From assembly GCF_024139115.2 (NCBI RefSeq), contig NC_085140.1:25141956-25205955 (forward strand): a DNA stretch of 64,000 nucleotides, given 5' to 3'. The stretch comes from Armigeres subalbatus. Lineage: Eukaryota > Arthropoda > Insecta > Diptera > Culicidae. Both the position numbers and the translations under genes were made by a program. Positions 35,242-46,523 of the stretch are shown here, piece by piece (position 1 is the stretch's first letter; each line of letters starts with the position of its first letter). Under the pieces are notes generated by a model that worked only from the letters and a program-made list of their open reading frames with translations, ran no database searches and had not been told where the DNA came from.

Positions 35242-36290
35242 TTATCTGCCTGTTTTCCAGATATTTCTTAAACTCGCAAAGGCAGCCCTTGCTTTCTTGA
35301 TCCGTGCGCCTATGTCGATCTTGGTACCGCCGTCTGACGCCATTTGGCTACCAAGATATTGGAAGCTTTCAACATTCTCCACTGGTTGCCCAGCTACTGT
35401 GAAACTGGAAGGAGTCACTGTGTTTACATCCAACGATTTGGTTTTGTTGACGTTGATGACTAAACCTGCCGAGGAGGAGCGATCGGCAAGGTCGTTGAGC
35501 TTACTCTGCATATCAGAGCGCCGTTGCGCGAGTAGTGCAACGTCATCCGCCAATTCGAAGTCGTTTAGGTGCTCCATGGTTATAGGCTGCCATAACAGCC
35601 CGCGGTTTGGTTCACGGTCAATCGCATCTACCAGAATCTCATCGATTACGATGAGGAACAGTAACGGTGATAGAATACATCCTTGCCTCACACCAGCTAC
35701 GACCCGGATAGGGTCGGACAGGACCCCATTGTGCAGCACTCTACACGAAAAGGCCTCGTACTGTGCTTCGATGAGGCCGATGATTTTCTCAGGAACCCCT
35801 TGCGTCTCAGGGCGCCCCACATATTTTCGTGATTGAGACGGCCGAAAGCTTTTCGTAGTCAATGAATACCAAGTAAAGGGACTCTTGGAATTCGTTGACC
35901 TGCTCCAAAATGATGCGGAGCGTGACAATATGGTCCACACAGGATCTTCCGGCACGGAATCCGGCTTGCTGCCGCCGGAGAGTCGCATCGATCTTCTCTT
36001 GAATCCGGGCTAGGATAATTTTGCACAGAACTTTGAGAACGGTACACAGCAACATAATGCCTCGCCAGTTATCGCATACAGTCAGGTCACCCTTTTTGGC
36101 ACCTTCACTAAGATACCTTGCATCCAGTCGACCGGGAAAGTTGCGGTGTCCCAGATATTACGAAATAATCGATGCAGTAGTTGAGCGGATGTCATGGGGT
36201 CAGCTTTGAGCATCTCGGCTGATATGCGGTCGACCCTGGGGCTTTATTCGATTTCATGCTTTGGATGGCTGTTTGAATCTCTAGCAGTGA
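35242..36290 (-). pseudogene. LINE reverse transcriptase domain, in pieces
   Basis: Across frames: RRQQAGFRAGRSCVDHI, LYLVFIDYEK (first catalytic Asp), GVRQGCILSPLLF, then FELADDVALL (the catalytic A-D-D box) and VNVNKTKSLD / VESFQYLGSQMASDG. A frameshift lies near 35840, inside the palm, and others lie upstream, so no functional polymerase remains. Confidence 0.88.
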
Positions 36291-36313
36291 TGGAGCTTCG
36301 GTATTGACTCGTG

Positions 36314-37802
36314 TTATACGTCGGATCCTAGGCAGATCATGCCGAGGTGGTGATGGCCTGGTTGGCGCTTGAAAAGTTGTTCGAAGTGCTCGAACCACCG
36401 TTTCAGCTGGTCAGTTGGGTCGGTCAATAACTGATCATTCGCGTCTTTCACAGGCATCGTTGCATTCATCTTCGCCCCGCTTAAGCGTCGTGAGATATCG
36501 TAGAGGAGGCGAATATCCCCGGTTGCGGCGGCCAGAGAGTCTGCCCACGCTCGCTTGTCCCGTCGACATAAGCGTTTTACTTCCTTCTCAAGAGCCGTGT
36601 ATCGTTGACGGGCTAAGACTTTGGCTCCTCTGGTTTTCGATCGCTCTATCGCGGCTTTGGCTTCTCTTCGCTCTTCTATCTTCCTCCAGGTCTCATCGGT
36701 GATCCATTGTTTTCTCTGGGTGCGTAGTTCGCCCAGATTGTTCTCGCTGGTGGCGATGAAGGCATTCTTGATGGCGGTCCATTGGTCTTCCACGCTGCCA
36801 CCTTCCGGAATATCTGCAGCACGCGTCTCCAGTTCTTCAACGAAGGACCGTTTCACCGTGGCATCTTCCAGTCGGCGTGTGTTGAATCGTCGTCCAACTC
36901 TTTCCTCCTGCCGATGAATCCGCGCAATGCGCAGGCGTATTTCGCCGATGAGGAGGTGATGATCAGACGCGATATCGGCACTACGTTTATTCCGTACATC
37001 AAGAAGGCTCCGTTTCCATTTTCGGCTGATGCAGATGTGGTCGATTTGATTTTCTGTAAAGCCGTCACGAGAGACCCACGTGACCTTGTGAACCGGTCGA
37101 TGAGGGAAGACCGATCACCCGATCACCATGTCGTTTTTACCACAAAATTTTGCGAACAGCTCTCCGTTTTCGCTCATTTCTCCGAGACCATGGCGTCCCA
37201 TAATGCGCTCATGGTTCGAGTTGTCGGATCCTATCTTCGCATTGAAGTCGCCCAAACAGATCTTGATATCACCCTTCGGAATTCTATCTACGACGGCATT
37301 GAGTTGACTGTAGAAGTTCTCTTTGTCTTGCAGATCGGCAGCATCGGTTGGCGCATAACATTGGATTATAGTAAGGTTTCGGACCCGTGTTCTAAATCTG
37401 GCAACGATTATCCTTTCACTTATAGGTTCCCACTTCATAAGCGCAGAGTGTACCTGAGCGCTTAGTAGGAAGCCAACTCCGCGATGCCGGGGAGCGTGTT
37501 CACCTCGTAATCCAGAGTATAGCAGAACTTGTCCCTGACGGCGTTCTGTGTTCTCCAAAGTTTGGCCAACGCACTTCACTCAGTCCCAGGATCTCAAGCT
37601 TCATGCGGCGTGCCTCATTGGCAAGTTGTGCCAATTTACCCTGCTGGGCTAGGGTTAAAACGTTCCATGTTCCTATTCGTGTCCGTTGTTTCGCGCTAAG
37701 AGTCGTCGCCGTAAAATCAGTCCGTATTCTTTCATTATCGGATTCTCGAACAAATTGATGTTTCGGGAACAGTAGGTTGTTGGCCCAAGGTTCCCTATCC
37801 AC
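36314..37802 (-). pseudogene. LINE endonuclease and linker
   Basis: The 5' part has RIGTWNVLTLAQQGKLAQL and LEILGLSEVRW (apurinic endonuclease start). After a frameshift near 37540 it continues with IKICLGDFNAKIG and MGRHGLGEMSENGELF. A further frame carries the domain end, and 36856-36314 encodes the helical linker (WITDETWRKIEERREAKAA). At least two frameshifts are present. Confidence 0.85.
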
Positions 37803-38564
37803 CGGGATGGGGCTGCCATCTTAGGTATAGCTTCCGGGGAATAGCATTTCATACTCAGCCGCTGGATGCCAGAGCAGACGCTGTTGGAGCCGCACCTCCT
37901 TGGTGGACAGACGCTCGATCAGTCGGGTCAAATTTGTTTAAAGTCCCACCCAACACCAGGACTAGGCTAGTGCGCTTTGAGCGGCACACGGTCGCTTTGA
38001 TAGGGCCTGCTTGGGGACACATGCAGCTTTTATAGAAGTTCAACAGAGCCCACTGTCGAACCCCACCACATCCTAGGCAGACCCCACAGTACGCACCCTC
38101 TCACTCTAGCTGATGTCAGAAGGACAACAGTGCCCAGGCTGCACTACCAGCTAAGTACGCAACCCTTAGCTGGCGGTCAATTGTCATCGGAAGACCCGTG
38201 GAAGCGTGAGTATTGGAACTTGTGAGGACCAGAGCTATGTTAGGCGCCCCTTCCCGGATGTCAACTCACCATTTCGCAGCCCTAAATTGAAATAGGCGAA
38301 AAGCTATTCCGTTTATTAAAATGAAATTCCATTCCATTTCCAAGCGCAAAACATTTTCAATAGTGAGTAAGATCTACTCACTTTTATCCGGAAAAAAGTG
38401 AGTAAGTCTTACTCTAATTTTGACATATTGCAGCATTACTCGTAAGTGAGTAAACATACGGTTACTCAAAAGTGAGCTGTTCCACTTTTTTCCAAAGTGA
38501 GTCGAATTTGACTCACTATTGAGTAGATTCAAATGAGCGTGTATAATTCGCCAAACCAAGAAAA

Positions 38565-38841
38565 CTACACGCAAAAAAAAAAATTGCAGTCGAAACTACC
38601 ATTCCGAGGGTTATTTTAAGAATATGCACCGACGATTTTCAGCAGATAACAAACCCGTTTAATTTGACCATGCGCGCAGTAAAAATCAACTGTGGCCCAT
38701 GCGGAATGTTGTCACATACACTGAAACAGTGGTAAATTTCTCTGAAACCATGGCAAGATTTACTGAATGTTCATAGTAGTTTTAAAAACAGAGCGTAGTC
38801 TACAAAATAGTAGTTATTACCACGGATTTTATTTCTGTGTA
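38565..38841. mobile_element. ~277-bp MITE inside gypsy RT
   Basis: The ends read CTACACGCAAAAAAA on the left and, inverted, TACACAGAAATAAAAT on the right. The element splits the gypsy RT between EVR (38842 side) and FLGLANY (38564 side), residues that are adjacent in gypsy-type RTs. Exact end bases are uncertain by one or two. Confidence 0.6.
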
Positions 38842-39018
38842 CGTACCTCGTATTCAGAAGAAGGGAAACGAAAAGACAGCACGGCCATTACCTTCGATAC
38901 AGATGGGCTTATACCTTCGTTAGATATGCGATGCCCTAGAAACTCTAGTCGTGTAACCCCAAGCTCACATTTAGCCCAATTTAATTCTACACCTTTTTCT
39001 TTGAGTCTTTGAAGTACC
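38842..39018 (-). pseudogene. Ty3/gypsy RT C-terminal fragment
   Basis: LQRLKEKGVELNWAKCELG, then LEFLGHRISNEGI and FRFPSSEYEVR: the thumb-proximal segment of a gypsy RT (KCxxxxxxxxFLGHxIS). It is the upstream continuation of the fragments at 33254 and 32941. The RT catalytic box is not found further upstream, so the 5' part is lost. Confidence 0.85.
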
Positions 39019-39931
39019 TAAAATTCAATTATATAATTTTAATTTTATTTATTCAATGTAAGTATTTATGATTTTGTTTTCTTCTTTTTTTTTTTTCAAT
39101 ATAAATCTACCTTATTCCAGTTTTTCCTTGCCAAGTACTATGGTCAACAACTGGCATTGGGAAATGTTCTATAGAATTCTATCTTTCCGTATCATCTGGG
39201 TGGATCCAGAATCCTGGATTGTAGGCTTTAAGCGCCATCGTCCGGCCAGTAGCTCATCGTCGTACCTACAAGTCAAACAGAGCTCCAACACTCTCTAGAA
39301 CCGCCTTTTCGGTAGCCAAAAGTGACAGATCGATGTCTTTCTACTTTGCACGAGGCACCCTCACGTACGTCGGTGGTTATCGTTGGACCCCGCTTGAGTT
39401 CGAGCTAATCGATAATGATTCAATGTCAGATTTAAATGTGAATGTAGAAAGCGGATGGAACTAAACTGGAAGGATGTATGACAAGACGCAAATACACCTT
39501 GGTTGGAATGGTCGTCATGGACTTAAACATTATTTGTTATATGACCTCACATCCGAAACTCTCCCCTACTTAATATCACCCTGGGACCCGGGAAACGAAA
39601 GAAGTTCTTCGGTGTCCATCTTGGAAGCGGTCTTTGGCTCAAGATCAGTTTCTTGGGGCTTAGATAGGTTCCCTTATGAGCGATTTCCCAACCGATTTCT
39701 CCCGGGGTAAAATCGTTTCACCTCGTAAAAAGAAACTCACGAACCCTGGAGAAAGAATGCAATTTCAAGCATCGCGGGACTGAAATATTTTTTGTATACC
39801 TACTGTAATATTTTCCGTCATGCGAATACCATTTCCATTTTTCAGTTTGTTGAATTAGTAAATAAAAACAAACTAAGAAAATATTACCTTGGTAACTGTA
39901 CTAAATCTTGTTCTTGAGGGCCGATCATAAA
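39019..39931. other. Unassigned, between gypsy and BEL remains
   Basis: No RT, gag or LTR motif was recognised on either strand. The + strand frame at 39474-39710 and the - strand frames have no known domain. Confidence 0.4.
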
Positions 39932-40225
39932 TTACGAAATGACAACTGAAATGACATTTCTGGGTACCGAGGATTGTCCATAGTGTGCGCAACTGGAACC
40001 ACTAAAAAACGCCAGTTTCATATTGATTGTTGGATCAACCGCCAGCTCCATATGAATGGCCTTAGATGATAAACACACAAAAGTGCTTTGTATTCCTTCA
40101 CGTGGATTGCCAGTGTTAATACAGAATGGCCCTGCATAGTCAACTCCGACTCGTGAAAAGACATCAGCTCGAATAACGCGATACGAAGCCCATTTGCACC
40201 AGATACCTATGATGTAGGTCGTCAA
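39932..40225 (-). pseudogene. BEL/Pao integrase core start
   Basis: VFSRVGVDYAGPFCINTGN then VCLSSKAIHMEL is the GVDYAGPF ... AIHxEL signature of BEL/Pao integrase. It degrades after that and is not continuous with the core motifs at 31300-30480, although gypsy material lying between may explain that. Confidence 0.82.
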
Positions 40226-40333
40226 TAATCATTCTCGTCACGTGGTGATTCGAAGGTAGAATAGCCGGATGGTGTTGTTCAAATGTAAGATTAGCGTGTT
40301 TGATCCACCCTCCAACTCTCAGGATACCGGATT

Positions 40334-40564
40334 CTAATGTAGCGGGTTGAGATTCCGCAGCTTACCAACGTATTTATGTTTAGGGTCACCGGTTAGATGA
40401 AATTTCACGATTTTGTTTATTTCGTCTGGAAAGCATGATACCTGAACCGCCTCTACTATCAAATCCAAACTCACCTGATATTCTTCAACAGCAGGGAACG
40501 GTTGATGATCGTTTTGCAATGCGATTTTCCTTGTCTTTCTGATGAATCGAGCTACAAACGCCAT
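40334..40564 (-). pseudogene. BEL/Pao pol, region before the integrase zinc finger
   Basis: MAFVARFIRKTRK, then a stretch with PDEINKIVKF and KYVGKLRNLNP. BEL/Pao pol proteins have this order (chromo-like helix, then an EI...L...LNPF segment) upstream of integrase. Confidence 0.65.
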
Positions 40565-40727
40565 GGCGCCATCGTCACAAACGATTGAATGAACTAAATC
40601 TTGTTAGATCATGTAGCTCCTGAGGCCTTCGGACGCTACACAAACAAGCTTCTTTATATCTGGAATTTCGATCACTTCTGTTGTTTCAAATTCGATGTAT
40701 AGTGAACTTCTTAGAAAAGTGGCCTAG

Positions 40728-41105
40728 TCACCAAACGTCACTATTCTTCAACTCTTCAGGGTAACCACCGCGCGACAGCATATCTGCCGGATTCGATTTC
40801 GATTTGACGTACATACTTGTGTTCAAATGCCTTAGTTGACCAGTTGATTTCCACAACACGATTAGATACAAAAGCGTCAAGGCCGTGGGGGATTTGTGTA
40901 GCCAGCATAATACGATGGTGGAATCCGTCCATAAAACTACCTTATCGAAATTCAGCTTCAGCGCCGAAATAACAACAGTAATCAATCGAGCCATCAACAA
41001 AAATCCGCATAACTCAAGACGTGAGATCGTTTGTTTCAGGGCAACTCTTGATTTGCTTGTCAGCGGATGAAGTTCGGCGTTACCATCAGGAAGAATTGAC
41101 CTCAT
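40728..41105 (-). pseudogene. BEL/Pao RNase H
   Basis: SRLELCGFLLMARL (RxELxGxLLxARL), then VVLWTDSTIVLCWL with the DS catalytic motif, and SKSNPADMLSRG with its PAD-x-x-SRG end. The order is that of the BEL/Pao RNase H. Confidence 0.88.
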
Positions 41106-41304
41106 ACACGGTGTACAGAATTGTGGAGCTTATTGTGGGAATAGGCAAGCGGGAGTCTGCCGAAAAACTAGCACTCCTGTCTGCGATGGTTCACCGCATG
41201 TATTTGACTGACAGCAAAATGCCACGATTGCTTTGATTAATATTTTGGTAGCTCACCGTTGTCGTTCATATGAAGCCTACTTCGATACTTTTGAATCTAT
41301 TGGA

Positions 41305-41465
41305 TATTTCTCGCTTAACTTTTCAAAAGGACCTAAGTAACATTTTTTTCATGAAATAATTTGAATAGCGCAATCGAAAGCTTTCATGTTGTTGTGTTGA
41401 TTGCACTATTCAAATTTATTCATGAAAAAGTTACTTAGGTCCTTTGAAAAGTTAAGGAGATTTCT
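41305..41465. mobile_element. Foldback MITE (AAAAGGACCTAAGTAAC family), copy 1
   Basis: CTTAACTTTTCAAAAGGACC at the left pairs with the right-hand end GGTCCTTTGAAAAGTTAAG. The arms extend about 45 bp into AAATAATTTGAATAG and CTATTCAAATTTATT. It lies inside the BEL pol remnant. Copy 2 is at 53727-53880. Confidence 0.85.
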
Positions 41466-41639
41466 TTCCATACTTAAAACCCAGTGCCATTTTACTGCCA
41501 CACAAGAATCAAGGTACACACTTAGTTTTTATTTCTACAACTCGGAAAAATTCGCACAGCTCTGCGCCAGCAAAATAAAAAAACTGATATTCCGGCAAAA
41601 TTACGTTTGTTAGCTGATTTTCGGCGAACCGCTACAGAT

Positions 41640-42113
41640 CACGAAGTTTGCAAAGTACGATAGATGGCGTCAACAGACCCAGAAGATCAAAAGTTTTCGA
41701 AACTTCGGAAAGAATATGGCGTTTTGTAATTACAGTCTGCTCCACAACGGGGTAATCCGGTAACATAATTCATGCGTTAGAGGATTCCATAATAGTCCCA
41801 GTGTCTTGATTACATCGTTTGATCCTCAAATTTCTAATGACGTTCGTTTTTCTTGTAGCTCATCCGGAATCGCTTGCAAAAACTCCTCTGAGTTGGAACA
41901 CTATTTATTTAGATGGAATCTACCACGCTTCAGTAGATGCACAAGCTGGTCCGCTGCCGCATTGATAGAGTCGATCGTGTTACCACCGGTCAATGTATCG
42001 TCAATGTAGAAATCATGCAGAACAATTTCCGCGGCTACGGAAAACTGATTGCCTTCATACAAATTCCCGGCAAATTGGCTTTCAGCCGAATGACTTTCAG
42101 CCCAAACGACCAT
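41640..42113 (-). pseudogene. BEL/Pao reverse transcriptase end
   Basis: VLHDFYIDDTLTGG carries the YxDD catalytic box; QLVHLLKRGRFHLNK and SNSEEFLQAIP follow. A later frame has VIKTLGLLWNP. Stops occur near 41900 and beyond. The - strand order RT (42113), RNase H (41105), integrase (40225) makes this one element, cut by a foldback at 41305-41465. Confidence 0.85.
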
Positions 42114-42119
42114 CCCCAG

Positions 42120-44279
42120 ACCCTGGGGTCCCTTTTCTTAGCTACACCAGTGCACATCGTACTTCGATGTAAGTCGCAGGCCTTGAATGAGTTGGTACAC
42201 ATTTACGCTTTTAGATAATGACTACCCGGTTAAAACGCCGAATCACAGTGCTACTGAGTGCTATTTCTAGGGTATCTATTTGTACAAGCACAAGCCAGTG
42301 ATCAGAGTGCAAAAATATTGTTGCACGTAATCGCGTCTAAATTTGGGTGATTTCTTGCTTGAGATTTGTTCATCTCATCTACGCTTAAGACTTTTTTTTA
42401 AGACGATGATGAATGATTACTCATTAAACTAAAATATTGTTCCGACTAATTTCTAAAATTTTACGCGATGTGCTATACTGCTGATAGTCGAAAAGGTTTA
42501 AGGATTGATTTATGTACTATAATTTTTGTCCTAAGGTTTTTAGTTAAACTCCCACAACAAAAAAAAAACTTTAAATTTTGAAACTTTAGCTACAAAAAAA
42601 AATTTGATGAATAAAATCATGTATCAAAGAACAGAAAAAGTTCTTGTCATGAGCATAACAGCGATACGAAAGGCTAGGACAATAATGGTCAAACTATTCG
42701 TGACATTATGTTTTTCTAATTACAAAGGCGTATCTTGATTAATAGATTTCTGTACAACATGAAACTCTCGATTTAACGTACTGTTCTTCTTTTTCGTAAA
42801 CCCAATGATTCTATCCGCTCTTCTCATCTAGCGCTCAATGAAGAACTCATGGTAACTGACCGACTTGGGGAAATTAATTGTACCTCAGACTGCATTACTC
42901 TTATTTGAAGCCAAACACAGACTGATCGATCAGCGCCAGTAAATACCCAGCCATCGCCAGCGGCCTTCATTCGGGGCCCAAATCAATTGAAGGAGGTGCC
43001 CGAAAGAGCAGCTTAGCATATGCAGATAAGTACATTTGCATTGCTCGCTCGGCTCAACTGGCCGACTTATGTTTTCCGCAAAGGAAAACGAATATTAATC
43101 AAAATTTATAAATACCTTTTCACGTTTCGGAACAAGAAATCCCACATCCATTCATTCGAAAGAGGCAAAAATCGACGTCGAAGTGGGGAAGTTGGAATCA
43201 TGAATGAAACCGTGGATGGGCAAGAGTGCGAGAGTATCGAGATCGATTGAACGATCGATCAGTGACCGCAAACGAGGGGAAATTAACTAGTGTTTTCCTA
43301 TTTGTTCCTGCCTGCTGTGAACGGATGGAATTGGGTGCACACGATGGGGAGGGAAATATGCGTACGATTATTTTATCGATTTTCGGAAGCTCCTCCTTCC
43401 AGCTGGATCCGAGAAGATCGGACGACTACCGTAAGCTCGGAGTGTGTTGAAATTGCTCGTTAAAATTCCTACGCTAAAACGGCGGCCTAAGCGCGGTCTA
43501 AACAGGCTGCCGGAAGTGCACTGTATCAGAAGCTCGGCGGCTGCTGGACGGTTGGTTTGGTGCTTTCGATTTGGAGTTCACTGACTGCAGTTTTGCGTAG
43601 ATGCCTAAACGGTATTGGCCAGAATGCGAAACAACACAGCATTGCTTTGTTTCCATAATTTACAAAACTTTCCTATTCTTAGGAGCTAATTATAATGAGA
43701 AAATGATTTATACAAATATAACTGATGTTTACAATAGCCACCTAAGGCTACCGCACAGCTATCGAATCTGCCCTGGTCGGCCTAATAAAGAGTGATTAGC
43801 GTTCGAGGCTGCTGTTGCTGATTCATTATAGGCTGGTGAGGGCTCTTCAATTTCAGTACCAATGCAATTAATTTGTTTTCATTTTTTATTCTTAGAGTGG
43901 TCAGGGTAAAGCTAGACGGGGTCAGTCATCACGCTTCATTATTGGAAGCTGAGGAGACTGGATCCTAGTTTTTACCTTCAAAGTTACCACAAAGTAATAA
44001 TGAAAGGCTATTACCTCACTTCAAAAGAGATCTTTTTTATAAAGACCCTTAGTGTTCCATATCAATAGACGCAGCTAAACAAATTAAGCAAATTCTTGTT
44101 TGTCTGATATAAACCAAGCTCTGTCAACCTGAAATTTCAAATACCACATAAATCTTTTTTTAATTTTTTGAGGATTTCTTCGTAGGTCAATTCAGTTTTC
44201 ATTGAAGCCGAAAGTTGTGATTGAGCAACACTTCTTTTAATGATTTGTGAATTATTCATAATCGATATTCTCCATACAA
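42120..44279. other. Unassigned, mostly single-copy-looking
   Basis: No transposon or domain is recognised. 43300-43600 is more GC-rich (for example GCTCGGCGGCTGCTGGACGG) and could be an untranslated exon or promoter of an unseen gene, but nothing proves it. Confidence 0.4.
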
Positions 44280-44990
44280 TGATTATTATGAAATGTAATT
44301 GTGACGACTGCCGGGAAAAGACCACGGAGTTCCAAAGGATGAAGAACGGCAAGTGGCATCAGACCCGTTTGTGGGCTTCGTGGCCGTGCAGCTAGCGACG
44401 TCAATCGTCTAGACGCATCTGCTGAAACCCTCAAAGCCAAGATGTTTGTTCACTTCCTTTTCCGTCAGGTGCGTGATGAGAAAGGCTGTGAAGGCGATGG
44501 CACCAATCTCCCAAATTGGATCCGACGTTCTTATACCTCATACCCCAGCTGGCAGTTTGTAGCCCAGGTAGTCCTAATCAGCAGGCCACCCTGTCTTGGA
44601 AAAGGGTGGCACCACTTTTCTATTTCTGAGGGGCAACAGAAGCATCAACCTCCAAACACTCCTGCCAGGCCAGGTCTTCGCTCATACTATAACTACCGAC
44701 CGTACGTACCATGCAAGACTTACTTGTGTGCTCTCCCATACATTCAGTACCTCACTCTGTAGGGGTATTACGAGTAATACCCCTAACTCCCTTTCGCTTG
44801 CACAACTTGGTGGTGTGCGGGTACCACCCGCTGCCACCCACTTGCCGCCAAAGCAGCCTACACACTGCCTGGCTAATTGTTTCACCCCACATGCCATTCA
44901 TCTCCTCGGTACGGGTCGTCTGGCACCTTGGGATTCGGGGTTAAGAATGTCATATTGTCAGCTTCAATGTTGAATCGAGCCTGGCGATAT
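44280..44990. other. GC-rich fragment, probably transposon-derived, not assigned
   Basis: The segment is more GC-rich than its surroundings, with a 21-base near-palindrome GGGGTATTACGAGTAATACCC at 44761-44781. Frames here (44596-44973 +, 44682-44897 -) are proline/threonine-rich without a known domain. It could be the untranslated 5' region of a retrotransposon. Confidence 0.35.
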
Positions 44991-45094
44991 GACCGGATTT
45001 ACACCTTTACGCACTAGTACTTCAGAACATCCATATCCCAGCGTAACGGAAAAACTACGCTGGATCTATTATAATAGGAGTAGGTAATTGCTTT

Positions 45095-45290
45095 TTAACC
45101 ATCTAAGACGAGTTTAGTACTCTCCATTTAATTCCACTAATTATTTCGTTATCTTTGCAGATACGTATTTCGACCACAACTGTGTGGTCGTCTTCAGTGT
45201 CTCGTACTTGACTCGACTTGACTCGACGAAATACGTATCTGCAAAGATATCGAGATAATTAGTGGAATTAAATGGAGAGTACATTCCACT
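45095..45290. repeat. Foldback repeat (AAGACGAGTTTAG family), copy 2
   Basis: The arms are TACTCTCCATTTAATTCCAC and its complement, with AGATACGTATTTCGACC inside and CTTCAGTGTCTCGTACTTGA in the loop. The same central block occurs at 27590-27850. Confidence 0.82.
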
Positions 45291-45490
45291 TAAAAAAGAG
45301 CTTAAAATATTTTTTCTGAATTGCTTTTTGTCATTATGACATGTGTTATTGCAGTTCCTTATCCCATACATACTAAGAACCATTTCATGACATGCCCCCA
45401 GGATGAATTGAACGATTGATTGCGAAGGAATTCGATTAAATAAAGCGTAAAAGATTACATAGCGTTCAATATATCCAACAAGTTGTTATT

Positions 45491-45496
45491 TTTATT
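45491..45496 (-). terminator. Rab32: Candidate Rab32 polyadenylation signal
   Basis: AATAAA on the - strand about 410 bases after the Rab32 stop. It is the best canonical hexamer seen close to the stop; transcript data are needed to know whether it is used. Confidence 0.3.
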
Positions 45497-45902
45497 TTGC
45501 ATGCTTTTTTTCCTCTTTCAATAACAATATCTCAAATGTATAAAAGCTTCAGCGCGAGACGGTTCCAGTAAATGTGTACTTAATTTGTATCAACGTTTCT
45601 CTCGTTTAGAATACATCAATTTCAGCATCACCTTCCTTTTTGTGATTTTGGAGGTGCACACTTATATGTTGTTTAGTTGTTTTCGCAAAATCTCACTGAA
45701 CATCAAACATCTTAACACTTGCAATCGTTTTCTATTTTAATTTTTGGCTGGATCATTTGCAAATTAGTTTAACCTTTTCATAGCTTCTTCTGCGTCCCTG
45801 TACAGGGTTTGTTGTATATATTAGACGTATAAAATAATCCATAACATTAAAAACATAAAATCGAGTAAAGCAGACACTGGGCCATATGAGGGCAGCATAT
45901 GG

Positions 45903-46013
45903 TCAGCAGGCACAGTTTTTCTTCTGATTTAAATCCTTACTCCCACCAGCGAGCGCAAACCGATCCGAGTCCACGATCTCTCCCGCGTTCGTCTGCTTGT
46001 CATTCGTCAGGAT
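45903..46013 (-). CDS. Rab32: Rab32 GTPase, last coding exon (hypervariable tail)
   Basis: The acceptor is a long T-run followed by CAG at 46014. The tail is variable and ends KKNCAC then TGA (45905-45903). The two terminal cysteines in a CxC arrangement fit dual geranylgeranylation, which anchors Rabs to membranes. The four exons give 215 residues, the expected size for Rab32. Nothing suggests a pseudogene. Confidence 0.93.
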   Translation of the reverse strand: MLTNDKQTNAGEIVDSDRFALAGGSKDLNQKKNCAC

Positions 46014-46077
46014 CTGAAAAAAAAAACGGAAATCGGTATATTGCAAAAATCCATTGAATGCTAATTTGATCAACTAC

Positions 46078-46221
46078 CTTATTGACTAAAGATTTGGCAG
46101 CTTCTTCAATGTTCACATTCTCCTTGGCGGACGTTTCAAACCAGCCGGCAAAGCCGTGCTCTTTCACATATTCATCTAATTTGGCCGGTGTCGTGACAAT
46201 ACCTTGCTTCTGTTGATCACT
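46078..46221 (-). CDS. Rab32: Rab32 GTPase, coding exon 3 (guanine-specificity loops)
   Basis: It starts SDQQKQG, completing NKSD (residues 130-133), and contains WFETSAKENVNIEEAAKSL with the G5 ETSAK motif (160-164). Acceptor TCAATTTCAG; donor GTAGTTG at 46077. 144 nt, phase 0 at both ends. Confidence 0.94.
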
Positions 46222-46281
46222 CTGAAATTGACAACTCCGCTATTTAGAACAACACACTTTTCTTAAAGAGCAAACTCATAC

Positions 46282-46463
46282 TTTATTTGCCAACAATATA
46301 CACGGAATGGGCTTCCCATCCGGCAGTTGCACTTTCGAGTCGAGATCCTGCTTCCATTTGATGACCGCATCGAAGGTGGCACTTCGCGTCACGTCGAACA
46401 CAATGAACGCTCCAACGGCTTCCTTGTAGTAGACGCGGGTCATGTTTCCGAATCGTTCCTGAC
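46282..46463 (-). CDS. Rab32: Rab32 GTPase, coding exon 2 (switch II to NKxD)
   Basis: Acceptor TTGTTGCAG ends at 46464; donor GTATGA at 46281. It encodes GQERFGNMTRVYYKEAVGAF (switch II and RabF segments), then IVFDVTRSATFDAV and CILLANK, which ends at NK of the NKxD guanine motif. Length is 182 nt; the exon ends in phase 0. No stops or odd residues. Confidence 0.94.
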
Positions 46464-46523
46464 CTGCAACAATGATGTAATCGCATTAAACAGCTGCCAT
46501 ATAGAATACGAGCCATCACTTAC

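Larger units (their letters stand above)
34745..38285 (-). mobile_element. Non-LTR retrotransposon, nearly full length but broken
   Basis: Orientation is -, with the 3' end at about 34745 in a short ACTTACTTACTTAT-type tandem tail and the 5' region near 38285. Endonuclease, linker, reverse transcriptase and C-terminal region occur in order, but in several frames. The clade is not certain; an RTE-like endonuclease (GDFNAKIG) is suggested. The 5' region (37855-38285) resembles 105-290. The element lies within the TIR element, between the tid relic and the right TIR. Confidence 0.85.
33257..38541. mobile_element. 5.3-kb TIR element (TA target) carrying tid relic and a LINE
   Basis: Inverted ends begin CACGCTCATTTGAATCTAC on both sides and remain similar for about 45 bp (repeated AAAGTGAGTC / GACTCACTTT). 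TA flanks both ends (33255-33256 and 38542-38543). Deleting the element with one TA rejoins the gypsy frame across GCGAATTAT|GATCAA. No transposase is seen, so it is non-autonomous or gutted. It lies inside the gypsy pol and contains two foreign inserts: a tid gene fragment next to the left end, and a LINE. Confidence 0.8.

Noticed and set aside
44596..44973. 125-codon + strand frame
   Set aside because: Pro/Thr-rich with no domain, overlapped by an open - strand frame; the region looks transposon-derived.
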